From: Gammaproteobacteria bacterium
GTDB lineage: Bacteria > Pseudomonadota > Gammaproteobacteria > Xanthomonadales > Wenzhouxiangellaceae
Reading direction: 5' to 3'
Assembly: GCA_003561495.1 (NCBI GenBank)
Contig: PWWM01000163.1
Coordinates: 1 to 12,854, forward strand
Length of the DNA: 12,854 bases
Position 1 is the first letter of the stretch. Every line of letters starts with the position of its first letter. The translations under genes were made by a program, and so were the position numbers. Shown here piece by piece: positions 7,095-12,854 of the stretch. The notes under the pieces were generated by a model, which was not told the DNA's origin, made no database searches, and saw only the letters and a list, made by a program, of their open reading frames with translations.

Positions 7095-7853
7095 TCACCC
7101 CGACTTTCCCAATCTTTCCACCAGGGCTCGCAAGGTCGCCTGAGTCGAGTCGGCGAACCATCGATCGACAAAAGAATCGATATCCAGGGCGCCCGGATCG
7201 GAAAACAGCCCAGCCAGGTCCTGGCGACATAGCCGCCGGGTCTCGGCCATGGCTTTTGCCGGCATGGTCAGTAAGGCCTGGCACCATTCCACGGCTCGAT
7301 CAACGACCTGATCCGGTGCCACAATCTCATCGATCAGACCAACTTCCAGTGCGTCGGTCACGGGAATCATCTGACCGGCCACCAGGTGACGTTCAGCCGG
7401 ATAGGGGCCGATCAGGCGAACCAGCGCCTGGTGAATGACCGGCGGCACCACCAGGCCGACCTGAACTTCGTTCAAGCCCATACGAAACTCCCCCTTGGCC
7501 TGAACGCGGTAATCGGCGAACAAGGCGATCACCGTGCCGCCGGCCGGGCTGTGGCCTGTGAGAGCCGTGACCACCGGAATGTCGCTGGCAGCGATCCGCC
7601 CCAGCAATCCGAAAAACGACTGCCAGAATTCCTTCATGCCATGCCGGTCCAGTTTCAGCAACTCCGGCACATCCAGACCGGCAGAGAACATCCCGGGACT
7701 GCCGGAGATGATCAGCGCCCGCGCATCACTGCCAATCGCTTCGTCAATGGCCTGACCCAAACGCTCAACCATTGTCGGATCGAGCGCGTTGACCGGGGGA
7801 CGGTTCAGGCGAAGTTCCAGGATGCCTTCGGCATGCGAGTGTTGTTCGATCAT
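7095..7853 (-). CDS. Delta3,Delta2-enoyl-CoA isomerase (ECI1-like crotonase)
   Basis: This 252-residue crotonase-superfamily enzyme probably shifts a 3-enoyl-CoA double bond to the 2-trans position during beta-oxidation of unsaturated fatty acids. The oxyanion-hole motifs are FSAGLD at 56-61 and SPAGG at 102-106. GLNEVQVGL at 126-134 carries Glu129, matching the catalytic Glu of mitochondrial ECI1 (GLNETQLGI there, from memory). The C-terminal DSTQATLRALVERL also follows ECI1 closely. Ordinary hydratases carry a second catalytic Glu in the segment before this one; here that stretch is GEFRMGLNE. The frame stays open far upstream, but the family start is the ATG at 7853, before IEQHSHAEGILELRLNRPP. 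It is divergent from the copper chaperone, and pilZ follows. A generic enoyl-CoA hydratase label is the cautious alternative. Confidence 0.87.
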   Translation of the reverse strand: MIEQHSHAEGILELRLNRPPVNALDPTMVERLGQAIDEAIGSDARALIISGSPGMFSAGLDVPELLKLDRHGMKEFWQSFFGLLGRIAASDIPVVTALTGHSPAGGTVIALFADYRVQAKGEFRMGLNEVQVGLVVPPVIHQALVRLIGPYPAERHLVAGQMIPVTDALEVGLIDEIVAPDQVVDRAVEWCQALLTMPAKAMAETRRLCRQDLAGLFSDPGALDIDSFVDRWFADSTQATLRALVERLGKSG

Positions 7854-7952
7854 GGTTGGTCTCGTCGGGGTCACCAGGTTGGCAAGAGTACACCATGCCC
7901 TGGCCACCTTGTGCCAGAATGCGAACGCGAAAACTTTCACTGAGGACTGTTC

Positions 7953-8402
7953 ATGAATCGAATACCGGCCGGAGTGACCCGAATGCTTGTGCTGGCAACC
8001 CTGCTTGCTGCGGCCTTTCAACCCGCAATTGCCGAGCCACTTCAATTCGCTGATCCCTGGACTCCTGAAGCACCACCAGGCCGCATGATGGCCGGTTTCA
8101 TGGTTGTGAACAATCCCGGTGATGCGCCGGTCGTGCTGGTCGATGCGCATAGCCCGTTGTTTGAGCGTGTCGAGATTCATACCATGATCATGGACGATGG
8201 CGTGATGCGCATGCGGCGCCTCGAACAACTGACTATCGAACCCGGCCAGTCCGTTTCTCTCAAGCCGGGTGGAAAGCACTTGATGTTGATGCGGCCGCGT
8301 GAATCACTGACCGTGGGTGATGAAATTCCCCTCACCCTGATCGACTCCAACGATCAAGAACATGAACTCGTCTCGATCGTGCGCCCCCGAGCGACCCGAT
8401 AG
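7953..8402 (+). CDS. Periplasmic copper chaperone, PCu(A)C family
   Basis: The 149-residue protein has a Sec signal peptide ending AIA at 25-27 and a PCu(A)C domain. The copper-binding pattern H-x10-M-x21-H-x-M is present exactly: His76, Met87, His109 and Met111. Members bind Cu(I) in the periplasm and help to build the CuA centre of cytochrome c oxidase, usually together with a Sco protein. No sco or oxidase gene lies nearby, so the partner must be elsewhere. The ATG has a GAGGAC Shine-Dalgarno-like element at suitable distance. The gene is divergent from the enoyl-CoA isomerase, with 99 bases between the starts. The antiporter gene follows 128 bases downstream, probably with its own promoter. 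Length is normal for the family. Confidence 0.92.
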   Translation: MNRIPAGVTRMLVLATLLAAAFQPAIAEPLQFADPWTPEAPPGRMMAGFMVVNNPGDAPVVLVDAHSPLFERVEIHTMIMDDGVMRMRRLEQLTIEPGQSVSLKPGGKHLMLMRPRESLTVGDEIPLTLIDSNDQEHELVSIVRPRATR

Positions 8403-8408
8403 CCCAGT

Positions 8409-8434
8409 CAACCCGATCAGTCCGACCGGGGTTG
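8409..8434 (+). terminator. Possible terminator after the copper chaperone gene
   Basis: CAACCC (8409-8414) and GGGTTG (8429-8434) pair as a 6-base stem around a 14-base loop, 6 bases past the stop codon. A short T-run (GTTTTC) follows about 10 bases later rather than directly. The remaining gap up to 8530 shows a TATGAT (8498-8503) that could be the -10 for the antiporter, but no matching -35. Confidence 0.3.
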
Positions 8435-8530
8435 CATGAGGGTTTTCATCGCGAGGGCGTCGAACATTGAAACCGCGGCCAGGAGTGCATCCTGAAGTAT
8501 GATGAATCCCTGATTTCGGGACCATCAGGC

Positions 8531-10006
8531 ATGTTCGAGACAGAACCCGCAACCACCGCACTTTTGCTGACCGCTGCCGGTCTGTTGCTGGTTCTCAGTG
8601 TGCTGTTCAGTCGACCCTCCGAGCGCATCGGCATCCCCGTCGTGCTGGTGTTCCTGCTGATCGGGCTTCTGGTTGGATCCCGACTGCCGGAGCACTTTGT
8701 CGATTTTGACATGGCGTTTCGCATCGGCACCGTCGGACTGGTGCTGATTCTTTTCGATGGGGGCCTGAACACCCCGTTCCGCCAGGTTCGCCAGTACCTG
8801 GCGCCGGCCTCGTTGCTGGCCACTTTCGGCGTGGCGGGGACCGCGCTGCTGGTGGCCGTGGCCGCCTGGCTGCTCGGGCTGGGCTGGATGGAAGCCTTGT
8901 TGCTGGGCGCCATCGTGTCCTCGACCGATGCCGCGGCGGTATTCTCCTCGCTGCGCGGTTCGGGTGTGCAGCTACGTCGGCGCGTGGGCGCCACCCTGGA
9001 ACTGGAATCCGGCCTCAATGACCCCATGGCCGTGATTCTCACCCTGACACTGACCACCCAGCTTCTCGGGACCGAAACCTTTGCCGTGTGGCCTTTCCTT
9101 GGTGATGTCGCCCTGCAATTGGCCATCGGGCTGGTTGCGGGTCTGGCCATCGGTTGGCTGGGTACCCAATTGCTGGCCAGAATTCGGGTGCCGGCGGCCG
9201 GACTGTATCCGGCCCTGACCCTGGCGCTGGCATTGCTGGCCTTCGGCATGCCGACGCTGTTCATGGGTTCCGGTTTTCTGGCCGTTTATATTGCCGCCCT
9301 CATGCTCGGCAACCAGCGACTCCCTTACCGTTCAGACATTCTGCGCGTTCATGACGCCATGGCCTGGCTGGCACAGATCTCGATGTTTCTGGTGCTGGGC
9401 CTGCTGGCGGTTCCCGAGTTGCTCGCTCGCTCCGGTGTGCAGGGCCTGATCCTGGCCCTGGTGCTGGCCTTGATTGCCCGCCCGGTCATGGTGCTGCTAT
9501 GCCTGTTGCCGTTTCGCTACAAGGCGCCGGAGTCCGGTTTCATTTCCTGGGTGGGACTGCGTGGGGCAGTTCCCATTCTACTGGCCACCTACCCGGTCCT
9601 GGCTGGCGTGGATGGGGCCTACGAGCTGTTTCACCTGGTCTTTTTCGTCGTAGTGGTCAATGCCCTGATTCCCGGCGCAACAATCCGCTGGGCCGTGCGG
9701 CTATTCAAGGTAGAACGGGCGGGGCTGGAACGGCCCAGCCCGGTACTGGAGATCAACGCGATCGAGACGCTGCCGGTGCAAATCATTTCGTTCCGACTCG
9801 AACCGGCCGCCCTGGCCACCGGTAACCGAGCCGGTGTATTACCGTTGCCGGAAGGCGCCGACATCCTGCTGCTGGTGCGGGGCAACCAGGCATTGCCGGT
9901 TGACCGGGATACGGTCTTGCAAGCCAATGACCATGTTCACATCATGGTCAAGCCCGAGGACAAACGCGGGGTCGAGCTTTTGTTCGGGCTGCGCGAGGAG
10001 GACTAA
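8531..10006 (+). CDS. nhaP2: Potassium/proton antiporter, NhaP2/CvrA type (CPA1)
   Basis: The 491-residue inner-membrane antiporter exchanges K+ (and possibly Na+) for protons and supports cytoplasmic ion and pH balance. Twelve or so hydrophobic segments fill residues 9-390. Family motifs include IVSSTDAAAVFSSL at 128-141, ELESGLNDPMAV at 157-168 (with the transport Asp164), AWLAQISMFLVLGLL at 278-292 and WVGLRGAVPILLA at 340-352. Residues about 400-480 form a small regulatory domain like the TrkA-C/RCK_C domain, ending in HIMVKPEDKRGVELLFG. The Escherichia coli protein is roughly 90 residues longer and ends in a CorC/HlyC-type domain, which is missing here; many homologues have this shorter form. 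The ATG at 8531 lacks a strong ribosome site. The gene appears to stand alone. Symbol given by homology, not by function test. Confidence 0.9.
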   Translation: MFETEPATTALLLTAAGLLLVLSVLFSRPSERIGIPVVLVFLLIGLLVGSRLPEHFVDFDMAFRIGTVGLVLILFDGGLNTPFRQVRQYLAPASLLATFGVAGTALLVAVAAWLLGLGWMEALLLGAIVSSTDAAAVFSSLRGSGVQLRRRVGATLELESGLNDPMAVILTLTLTTQLLGTETFAVWPFLGDVALQLAIGLVAGLAIGWLGTQLLARIRVPAAGLYPALTLALALLAFGMPTLFMGSGFLAVYIAALMLGNQRLPYRSDILRVHDAMAWLAQISMFLVLGLLAVPELLARSGVQGLILALVLALIARPVMVLLCLLPFRYKAPESGFISWVGLRGAVPILLATYPVLAGVDGAYELFHLVFFVVVVNALIPGATIRWAVRLFKVERAGLERPSPVLEINAIETLPVQIISFRLEPAALATGNRAGVLPLPEGADILLLVRGNQALPVDRDTVLQANDHVHIMVKPEDKRGVELLFGLREED

Positions 10007-10018
10007 AAAGCGGGTTTT

Positions 10019-10085
10019 GGGGCGGGGCGACGAGCGGCCTTGCCCCGGGGGGTGGGGGCGGGGCGCCGAGTCGCCTTGCCCGGGG
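10019..10085. repeat. Two tandem copies of a 32-bp GC-rich palindromic unit
   Basis: Copy one is 10019-10050 and copy two 10055-10085, a period of 36 bases. Both begin GGGGCGGGGCG, share CCTTGCCC in the middle and end CGGGG; they differ by a few bases and one deleted C. Each copy can fold on itself (GGGGC with GCCCC). The pair lies just after the antiporter stop, in the gap before the convergent nudL. Likely roles are a GC-rich terminator or copies of a dispersed REP-like element. The rest of the gap (10086-10200) shows only a GGGGTC/GACCCC pairing (10181-10186 with 10204-10209) reaching into the nudL stop. Confidence 0.6.
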
Positions 10086-10200
10086 CCGCGCTCAAGGTGA
10101 ACGGCTTGGTCGATTCTTTGAGCTTGATGGCGTTCTGGTGCCTGTCGCATTGGGTGGTATTTGACCGATCACGGACTGAAGGGGTCCGGAAAACCGCTCT

Positions 10201-10806
10201 TCAGACCCCTGATGCTCTGCCGGCCAGATCATGGAGAATGGCGGCGGTCGCGCCCCAGACCGTGCGAATCCCGGAGTTCATGGAATACATTTCTAAACCT
10301 TGCCCCCTGCGAATGACGGTATGGCGACGATAACTGCCTGAATCGAGCACCTGCTCCAGGGGCAGGCTGAAGATCTCGCGGACTTCGTGGTCGCATGGCT
10401 GGAGGCGAACCGGGGCGGCAATGGCAGCCACAACTGGAATGACGCGCCAGGCGCTGATCGTGTCGAAACCATCCAGCAGACCCAGCAACTCGATCTGGTC
10501 ACGATTGAGCCCGATTTCTTCACCGGCCTCGCGCAGGGCGGTATCGGTCGGATAGTTCTCGTCACCGGAACGCCCGCCCCCGGGCAGCGCCACCTGTCCG
10601 GCATGACTGGTCATGCCGGCACTGCGAACCGTCAGGATGACGCGAGGTTCCGGCTCGAGAAGTATCGGGATGAGGACGGCAGCCGGGCGAGGCCGCCAGG
10701 GACCGGCCGGTGGCCGATACCCGTGGACCGGCAGATTTGCCGGTCGCGATTCAAGCGAATTGAGATTGTTCGACAGAACGGCAAGGCGCCGGGCTGCATC
10801 AGTCAT
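10201..10806 (-). CDS. nudL: CoA pyrophosphatase, Nudix hydrolase NudL type
   Basis: This 201-residue Nudix enzyme should cleave CoA and its derivatives to phosphopantetheine and 3',5'-ADP in the cytoplasm. The CoA-pyrophosphatase (UPF0035) signature is clear at 56-77, containing LTVRSAGMTSHAGQVALPGG. The Nudix helix follows, with Gly77, Glu83 and REAGEEIGL at 92-100 holding the metal-binding glutamates. PAAVLIPILL at 41-50 is also typical of NudL. The frame extends 21 codons further upstream, but I choose the ATG at 10806: it starts inside the last codons of DUF1289, overlapping it by 8 bases (ATGACTGA), which suggests translational coupling. It is the third gene of the FKBP-DUF1289-nudL operon. 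Confidence 0.93.
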   Translation of the reverse strand: MTDAARRLAVLSNNLNSLESRPANLPVHGYRPPAGPWRPRPAAVLIPILLEPEPRVILTVRSAGMTSHAGQVALPGGGRSGDENYPTDTALREAGEEIGLNRDQIELLGLLDGFDTISAWRVIPVVAAIAAPVRLQPCDHEVREIFSLPLEQVLDSGSYRRHTVIRRGQGLEMYSMNSGIRTVWGATAAILHDLAGRASGV

Positions 10807-10999
10807 CTTCGAACAGGTTCTGAGCCCGCGCCGGTAATGTTTCCATGATCCGGCGACGCCTTTGCGCATCGAAACTCAACCAACCGGCAATTTCGTCGGC
10901 TGTCCTGAAACAGCCGACGCACAGACCTTCGGGACCCAGCGTACAGGTCCCGATGCAGGGAGACTCGACTGCAGCCAGAGGCCTGACCGGTTCAGCCAT
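10799..10999 (-). CDS. DUF1289 small cysteine-rich protein
   Basis: The 66-residue protein matches DUF1289: SPCIGTC at 13-19, a CVGC pair at 27-30, then FRTADEIAGW and a basic helix. Cys15, Cys19, Cys27 and Cys30 are placed as for a metal or iron-sulfur site, though no function is established for the family. It has no signal or membrane segment. It starts two bases after the FKBP stop and overlaps nudL by eight bases, so it is certainly read from the same transcript. A link to CoA or redox metabolism through nudL is only inference from this linkage. Confidence 0.88.
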   Translation of the reverse strand: MAEPVRPLAAVESPCIGTCTLGPEGLCVGCFRTADEIAGWLSFDAQRRRRIMETLPARAQNLFEDD

Positions 11000-11001
11000 G
11001 A

Positions 11002-11724
11002 TCAGTTTCCGGGAACCGGGGCACCGCCTTCAAAACCTTCCGGCTCGCCAATCTTGACCAGGCGGATATCAAACTGCAGCGCCTCGTTCGGACCGATCAT
11101 GGGTGGGTCCCCGCGAACACCAAAGGCCAGCTCTGGCGGCAGGAACACTTGCCACATGGCGCCCTCGCGCATCAGCGGCAGCACTTCCTGCCAGCCTTCG
11201 ATCACGGAGTTGACCTGGAATACGGCCGGAATCCCGCGACGGAAGGAACTGTCAAATTCCCGACCATCAATCTTGGAGCCGCGGTAGTGGACCGTGACGG
11301 TATCCTCCAGACTGGGTCGCGAACCGTCACCTTCTTCAATGATGCGGTACTGAACACCGCTGGGCAGTGCAACGATGCCGGTCTTGCCGCGGTTCTCCGA
11401 CATGAAGGTTTCGGCCCGTGCCTGGTTTTCTTCGGCCAGCTGCTGAAACGCCTCCATTCGCTCCTGACGAATCTTTTCCTGCAGCTCCATCATCAACTGG
11501 CGCATTTCGGCGACCTCGACCTGCGGGTCCCGCTGCGCATAGGCGTCGCGAACCGCCTGGAAAACCGAGTCCAGATCGATCTCGATATCGTAGCTACGCA
11601 ACTCGGCACCGAATTCGTAGCCGATCGAATAGCCCAGCTTTCCGGCTTCCGATTCAAGATTCTGCGCCTGAACCGACGCCATCATCACCGTGGACATCGC
11701 CACGGCCAGAACTACCTTTTGCAT
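11002..11724 (-). CDS. Periplasmic FKBP-type peptidyl-prolyl isomerase (FkpA/Mip-like)
   Basis: The 240-residue protein has a signal peptide ending VQA at 18-20, so it acts in the periplasm. A helical FKBP N-terminal dimerisation segment covers about 22-115, with a charged coiled stretch at 74-110. The FKBP catalytic domain covers about 120-226: VTVHYRGSKIDGREFDSS at 143-160, VIEGWQE at 174-180 and PPELAFG at 196-202. The usual Tyr of ELAYG is Phe201 here, which many homologues tolerate. It isomerises prolyl bonds and helps outer-membrane and secreted proteins to fold. A short Gly-rich tail (GEPEGFEGGAPVPGN) extends past the domain. GGAGG lies just before the ATG. It is the first gene of the operon with DUF1289 and nudL, and is divergent from pspA; both ends of this intergenic region serve envelope stress. 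Confidence 0.94.
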   Translation of the reverse strand: MQKVVLAVAMSTVMMASVQAQNLESEAGKLGYSIGYEFGAELRSYDIEIDLDSVFQAVRDAYAQRDPQVEVAEMRQLMMELQEKIRQERMEAFQQLAEENQARAETFMSENRGKTGIVALPSGVQYRIIEEGDGSRPSLEDTVTVHYRGSKIDGREFDSSFRRGIPAVFQVNSVIEGWQEVLPLMREGAMWQVFLPPELAFGVRGDPPMIGPNEALQFDIRLVKIGEPEGFEGGAPVPGN

Positions 11725-11778
11725 GTTGCCTCCATGAATGGGAGAAGGAAATAGGTGAATGTGACAAAAAGACCTTTT

Positions 11779-11807
11779 ATTTTACCTGACCGGCCCCTTG
11801 TTGGCCA
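11779..11807 (-). promoter_or_regulatory. Weak candidate promoter for the FKBP operon
   Basis: Read on the minus strand, TGGCCA (11807-11802) and TAAAAT (11784-11779) have 17-base spacing. The -10 matches the consensus in five of six positions, the -35 in four. The start would be near 11772, giving a leader of about 47 bases. I saw no convincing sigma-E (GGAACTT...TCTGA) pair in the region. Confidence 0.35.
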
Positions 11808-11930
11808 TTCCATCTTTTGCAACGGATCAACGCTCACCGACTGGTGACGAACAGATTCATGGACATTGACCTCACCGTTGTGGTTCCCGGCCATCCGTTC
11901 AACGCGGTGGGAAAAAACGGCGTTTGGCCT

Positions 11931-11956
11931 GGTTATTATTAACACTAATCTATTAG
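11931..11956 (+). promoter_or_regulatory. Possible PspF upstream activating site
   Basis: GGTTATTATTAACACTAAT (11931-11949) contains GTTA and TAAC arms and, on the minus strand, TTAGTGTTAAT. That resembles the TAGTGTAA core of Escherichia coli PspF sites as I remember it. A second palindrome, CTAAT-CT-ATTAG (11945-11956), overlaps it. The sites sit 90-115 bases before the predicted start, the expected range for an enhancer. The next 60 bases are AT-rich, as for IHF bending, but no good IHF consensus is visible. Confidence 0.35.
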
Positions 11957-12018
11957 AATTTCACATCATGCGCATCGGAATATTATATATCTGACTGATT
12001 TATATGGCTTTTCAATTC

Positions 12019-12034
12019 AGGCATGAAACTTGCT
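12019..12034 (+). promoter_or_regulatory. Sigma-54 (-24/-12) promoter for pspA
   Basis: AGGCATGAAACTTGCT carries GG at 12020-12021 and GC at 12032-12033 with the required 10-base spacing. It matches the sigma-54 consensus TGGCACG-N4-TTGCW except at two positions. The start would lie near 12045, about 40 bases before the pspA ATG. Known pspA promoters are sigma-54 dependent and driven by PspF, which supports the call. Confidence 0.75.
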
Positions 12035-12085
12035 TGCTAATTACCGAGTTCAATTGTCTTGACCGACCAACAGGAGAAACGTGTC

Positions 12086-12754
12086 ATGGGTATTTTTTCA
12101 CGCATGGGCGACATCATTAACGCCAACCTCAATTCCGCCCTGGAAAAGGCCGAGGATCCCGAAAAGATGATCCGGCTGATGATCCAGGAAATGGAAGACA
12201 CCCTGGTCGAAGTTCGTTCGGCCACGGCCAAGTGCATTGCCGAGAAAAAGGAACGCGGACGATTGATGGCGCGCCTGAAGGAACAACAGGCCGACTGGGC
12301 CCGCAAGGCCGAAATTGCCATCGACAAGGATCGAGAAGACCTGGCTCGCGCAGCGCTGGCTGAAAAGACCGCCCTGTCCGATCGCATCAAGTACCTCCAG
12401 GACGAACTGGACCAGTACGAGGAACAACTGGCCAAGTACGACGAGGATATCGGCAAGCTGCAGGCCAAGCTGACGGATGCCCGCAATCGCCAGCGTGCGC
12501 TGGTCATGCGTCATCGCTCGGCCACGCATCAGCTCAAGACTCGTCGTCATGTTCACAATGACAAGATCGATGAGATGCTGCATCGCTTCGACAGCGCCGA
12601 GCAACGCATCGACCACATCGAGTCCGAGGCCGAAGCGCTGGACATGGGCCGCAAGGGCCAGAGCCTGGAGGCCGAGTTTCGCAAGCTCGAGCAGGATGAG
12701 CGCGTCGAATGCGAGCTCGAAGAGCTGAAGTCAAAGAAGAAGAAGGCCAAGTGA
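12086..12754 (+). CDS. pspA: Phage shock protein A (PspA/IM30)
   Basis: PspA is a peripheral inner-membrane protein of the ESCRT-III-like family. It assembles on stressed membranes, limits proton leakage and, in enterobacteria, inhibits the activator PspF. The protein is 222 residues, the same length as in Escherichia coli, and starts with the amphipathic MGIFSRMGDIINANLN. The segment EDPEKMIRLMIQEMEDTLVE (about 23-42) is almost identical to the enterobacterial form, and a long charged coiled coil follows. The tail is lysine-rich. I use the ATG at 12086, with AGGAG nine bases upstream, rather than a TTG at 12059 that would add nine unrelated residues. The sigma-54 promoter lies just upstream. 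pspF is not in the gap, where the divergent FKBP gene sits instead. Confidence 0.96.
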   Translation: MGIFSRMGDIINANLNSALEKAEDPEKMIRLMIQEMEDTLVEVRSATAKCIAEKKERGRLMARLKEQQADWARKAEIAIDKDREDLARAALAEKTALSDRIKYLQDELDQYEEQLAKYDEDIGKLQAKLTDARNRQRALVMRHRSATHQLKTRRHVHNDKIDEMLHRFDSAEQRIDHIESEAEALDMGRKGQSLEAEFRKLEQDERVECELEELKSKKKKAK

Positions 12755-12755
12755 C

Positions 12756-12854
12756 ATGGAACCGATGACCTACACCATGTCGGCAATCAGCACCGCTGGA
12801 GGTTTGTTCGGGATGATGTTTTCCCTGGTGGTCGTCTTCCTGGTCATTGTCGCG
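12756..12854 (+). CDS. Membrane protein, N-terminal part, cut by window end
   Basis: An open frame starts at ATG 12756, one base after the pspA stop (TGACATG), and runs off the window after 33 codons. It begins MEPMTYTMSAISTAGG and then becomes hydrophobic (GMMFSLVVVFLVIVA), so an N-terminal membrane segment is very likely. The tight spacing indicates cotranscription with pspA. An alternative start is the Met at codon 8 (MSAIS). It does not clearly match PspB, which begins with its membrane helix almost directly; a DUF5684-like small membrane protein is possible. Too little is visible to name it. Confidence 0.6.
   Translation, partial: MEPMTYTMSAISTAGGLFGMMFSLVVVFLVIVA

Noticed and set aside
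7900..7925. TGGCAC on the minus strand upstream of the isomerase, resembling a sigma-54 -24 box
   Set aside because: The GC of the -12 element is not at the required spacing.
7854..8279. In-frame upstream extension of the enoyl-CoA isomerase by 142 codons
   Set aside because: It would run across the promoter region and the start of the divergent copper chaperone, and the family begins at the ATG at 7853.
11881..11915. GGAAC on the minus strand as a possible sigma-E -35 for the FKBP operon
   Set aside because: The following TC-rich element has a spacer far shorter than the usual 15-17 bases.
11712..11945. 77-codon minus-strand frame before the FKBP gene
   Set aside because: It overlaps the FKBP start in another frame, has no domain and covers the probable promoter and leader.
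1..12854. Search for a defence system, toxin-antitoxin pair, CRISPR array, tRNA or biosynthetic cluster
   Set aside because: All intact genes match ordinary housekeeping or stress families or one lone DUF protein; no regular spacer-repeat pattern or cloverleaf was seen.

Overview
The window is GC-rich chromosomal DNA that looks like a gammaproteobacterium. PspA aligns almost end to end with the enterobacterial protein as I remember it (222 residues) and lies behind a sigma-54-type promoter. UvrA, NhaP2, NudL and the FKBP isomerase are also of proteobacterial type. A lineage near Xanthomonadales or Chromatiales would fit, but that is inference. I see no rRNA, tRNA or CRISPR array.

Layout. Bases 1-102 look like the extreme right end of an insertion sequence: repeated CCGGACA boxes, plus a few codons that may end a transposase. 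After a strong hairpin (122-157) comes a large secreted DUF6351-type protein on the minus strand (176-2527). It is divergent from uvrA (2746-5628, plus), and each has a recognisable sigma-70 promoter in the shared gap. uvrA converges on a CPBP membrane protease (5634-6227, minus), which is divergent from a hot-dog thioesterase (6279-6689, plus). The thioesterase converges, one base apart, on a PilZ protein (6691-7005, minus). Upstream of pilZ, on the same strand, is an enoyl-CoA isomerase resembling mitochondrial ECI1 (7095-7853). It is divergent from a periplasmic PCu(A)C copper chaperone (7953-8402, plus), followed by a K+/H+ antiporter (8531-10006, plus). A tandem GC-rich repeat (10019-10085) lies in the next gap.

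The right part holds a tight three-gene minus-strand operon: a periplasmic FKBP isomerase (11002-11724), a DUF1289 cysteine protein (10799-10999) and a NudL-type CoA pyrophosphatase (10201-10806). The gap between FKBP and the first two bases of the operon partner is 2 bp, and DUF1289 overlaps NudL by 8 bp. Divergent from it is pspA (12086-12754) with a -24/-12 promoter and a possible PspF upstream site, followed by a membrane-protein gene cut by the window end.

How it works together. Most genes are independent housekeeping or stress functions: DNA repair, envelope stress (PspA, FKBP), ion and copper handling, acyl-CoA metabolism and c-di-GMP sensing. I see no defence island, biosynthetic cluster or clearly new multi-gene system. 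The items most worth a second look are the putative IS end, the DUF6351 protein, the FKBP-DUF1289-NudL operon, the GC-rich tandem repeat, the ECI1-like isomerase and the pspA control region with its unidentified downstream gene.
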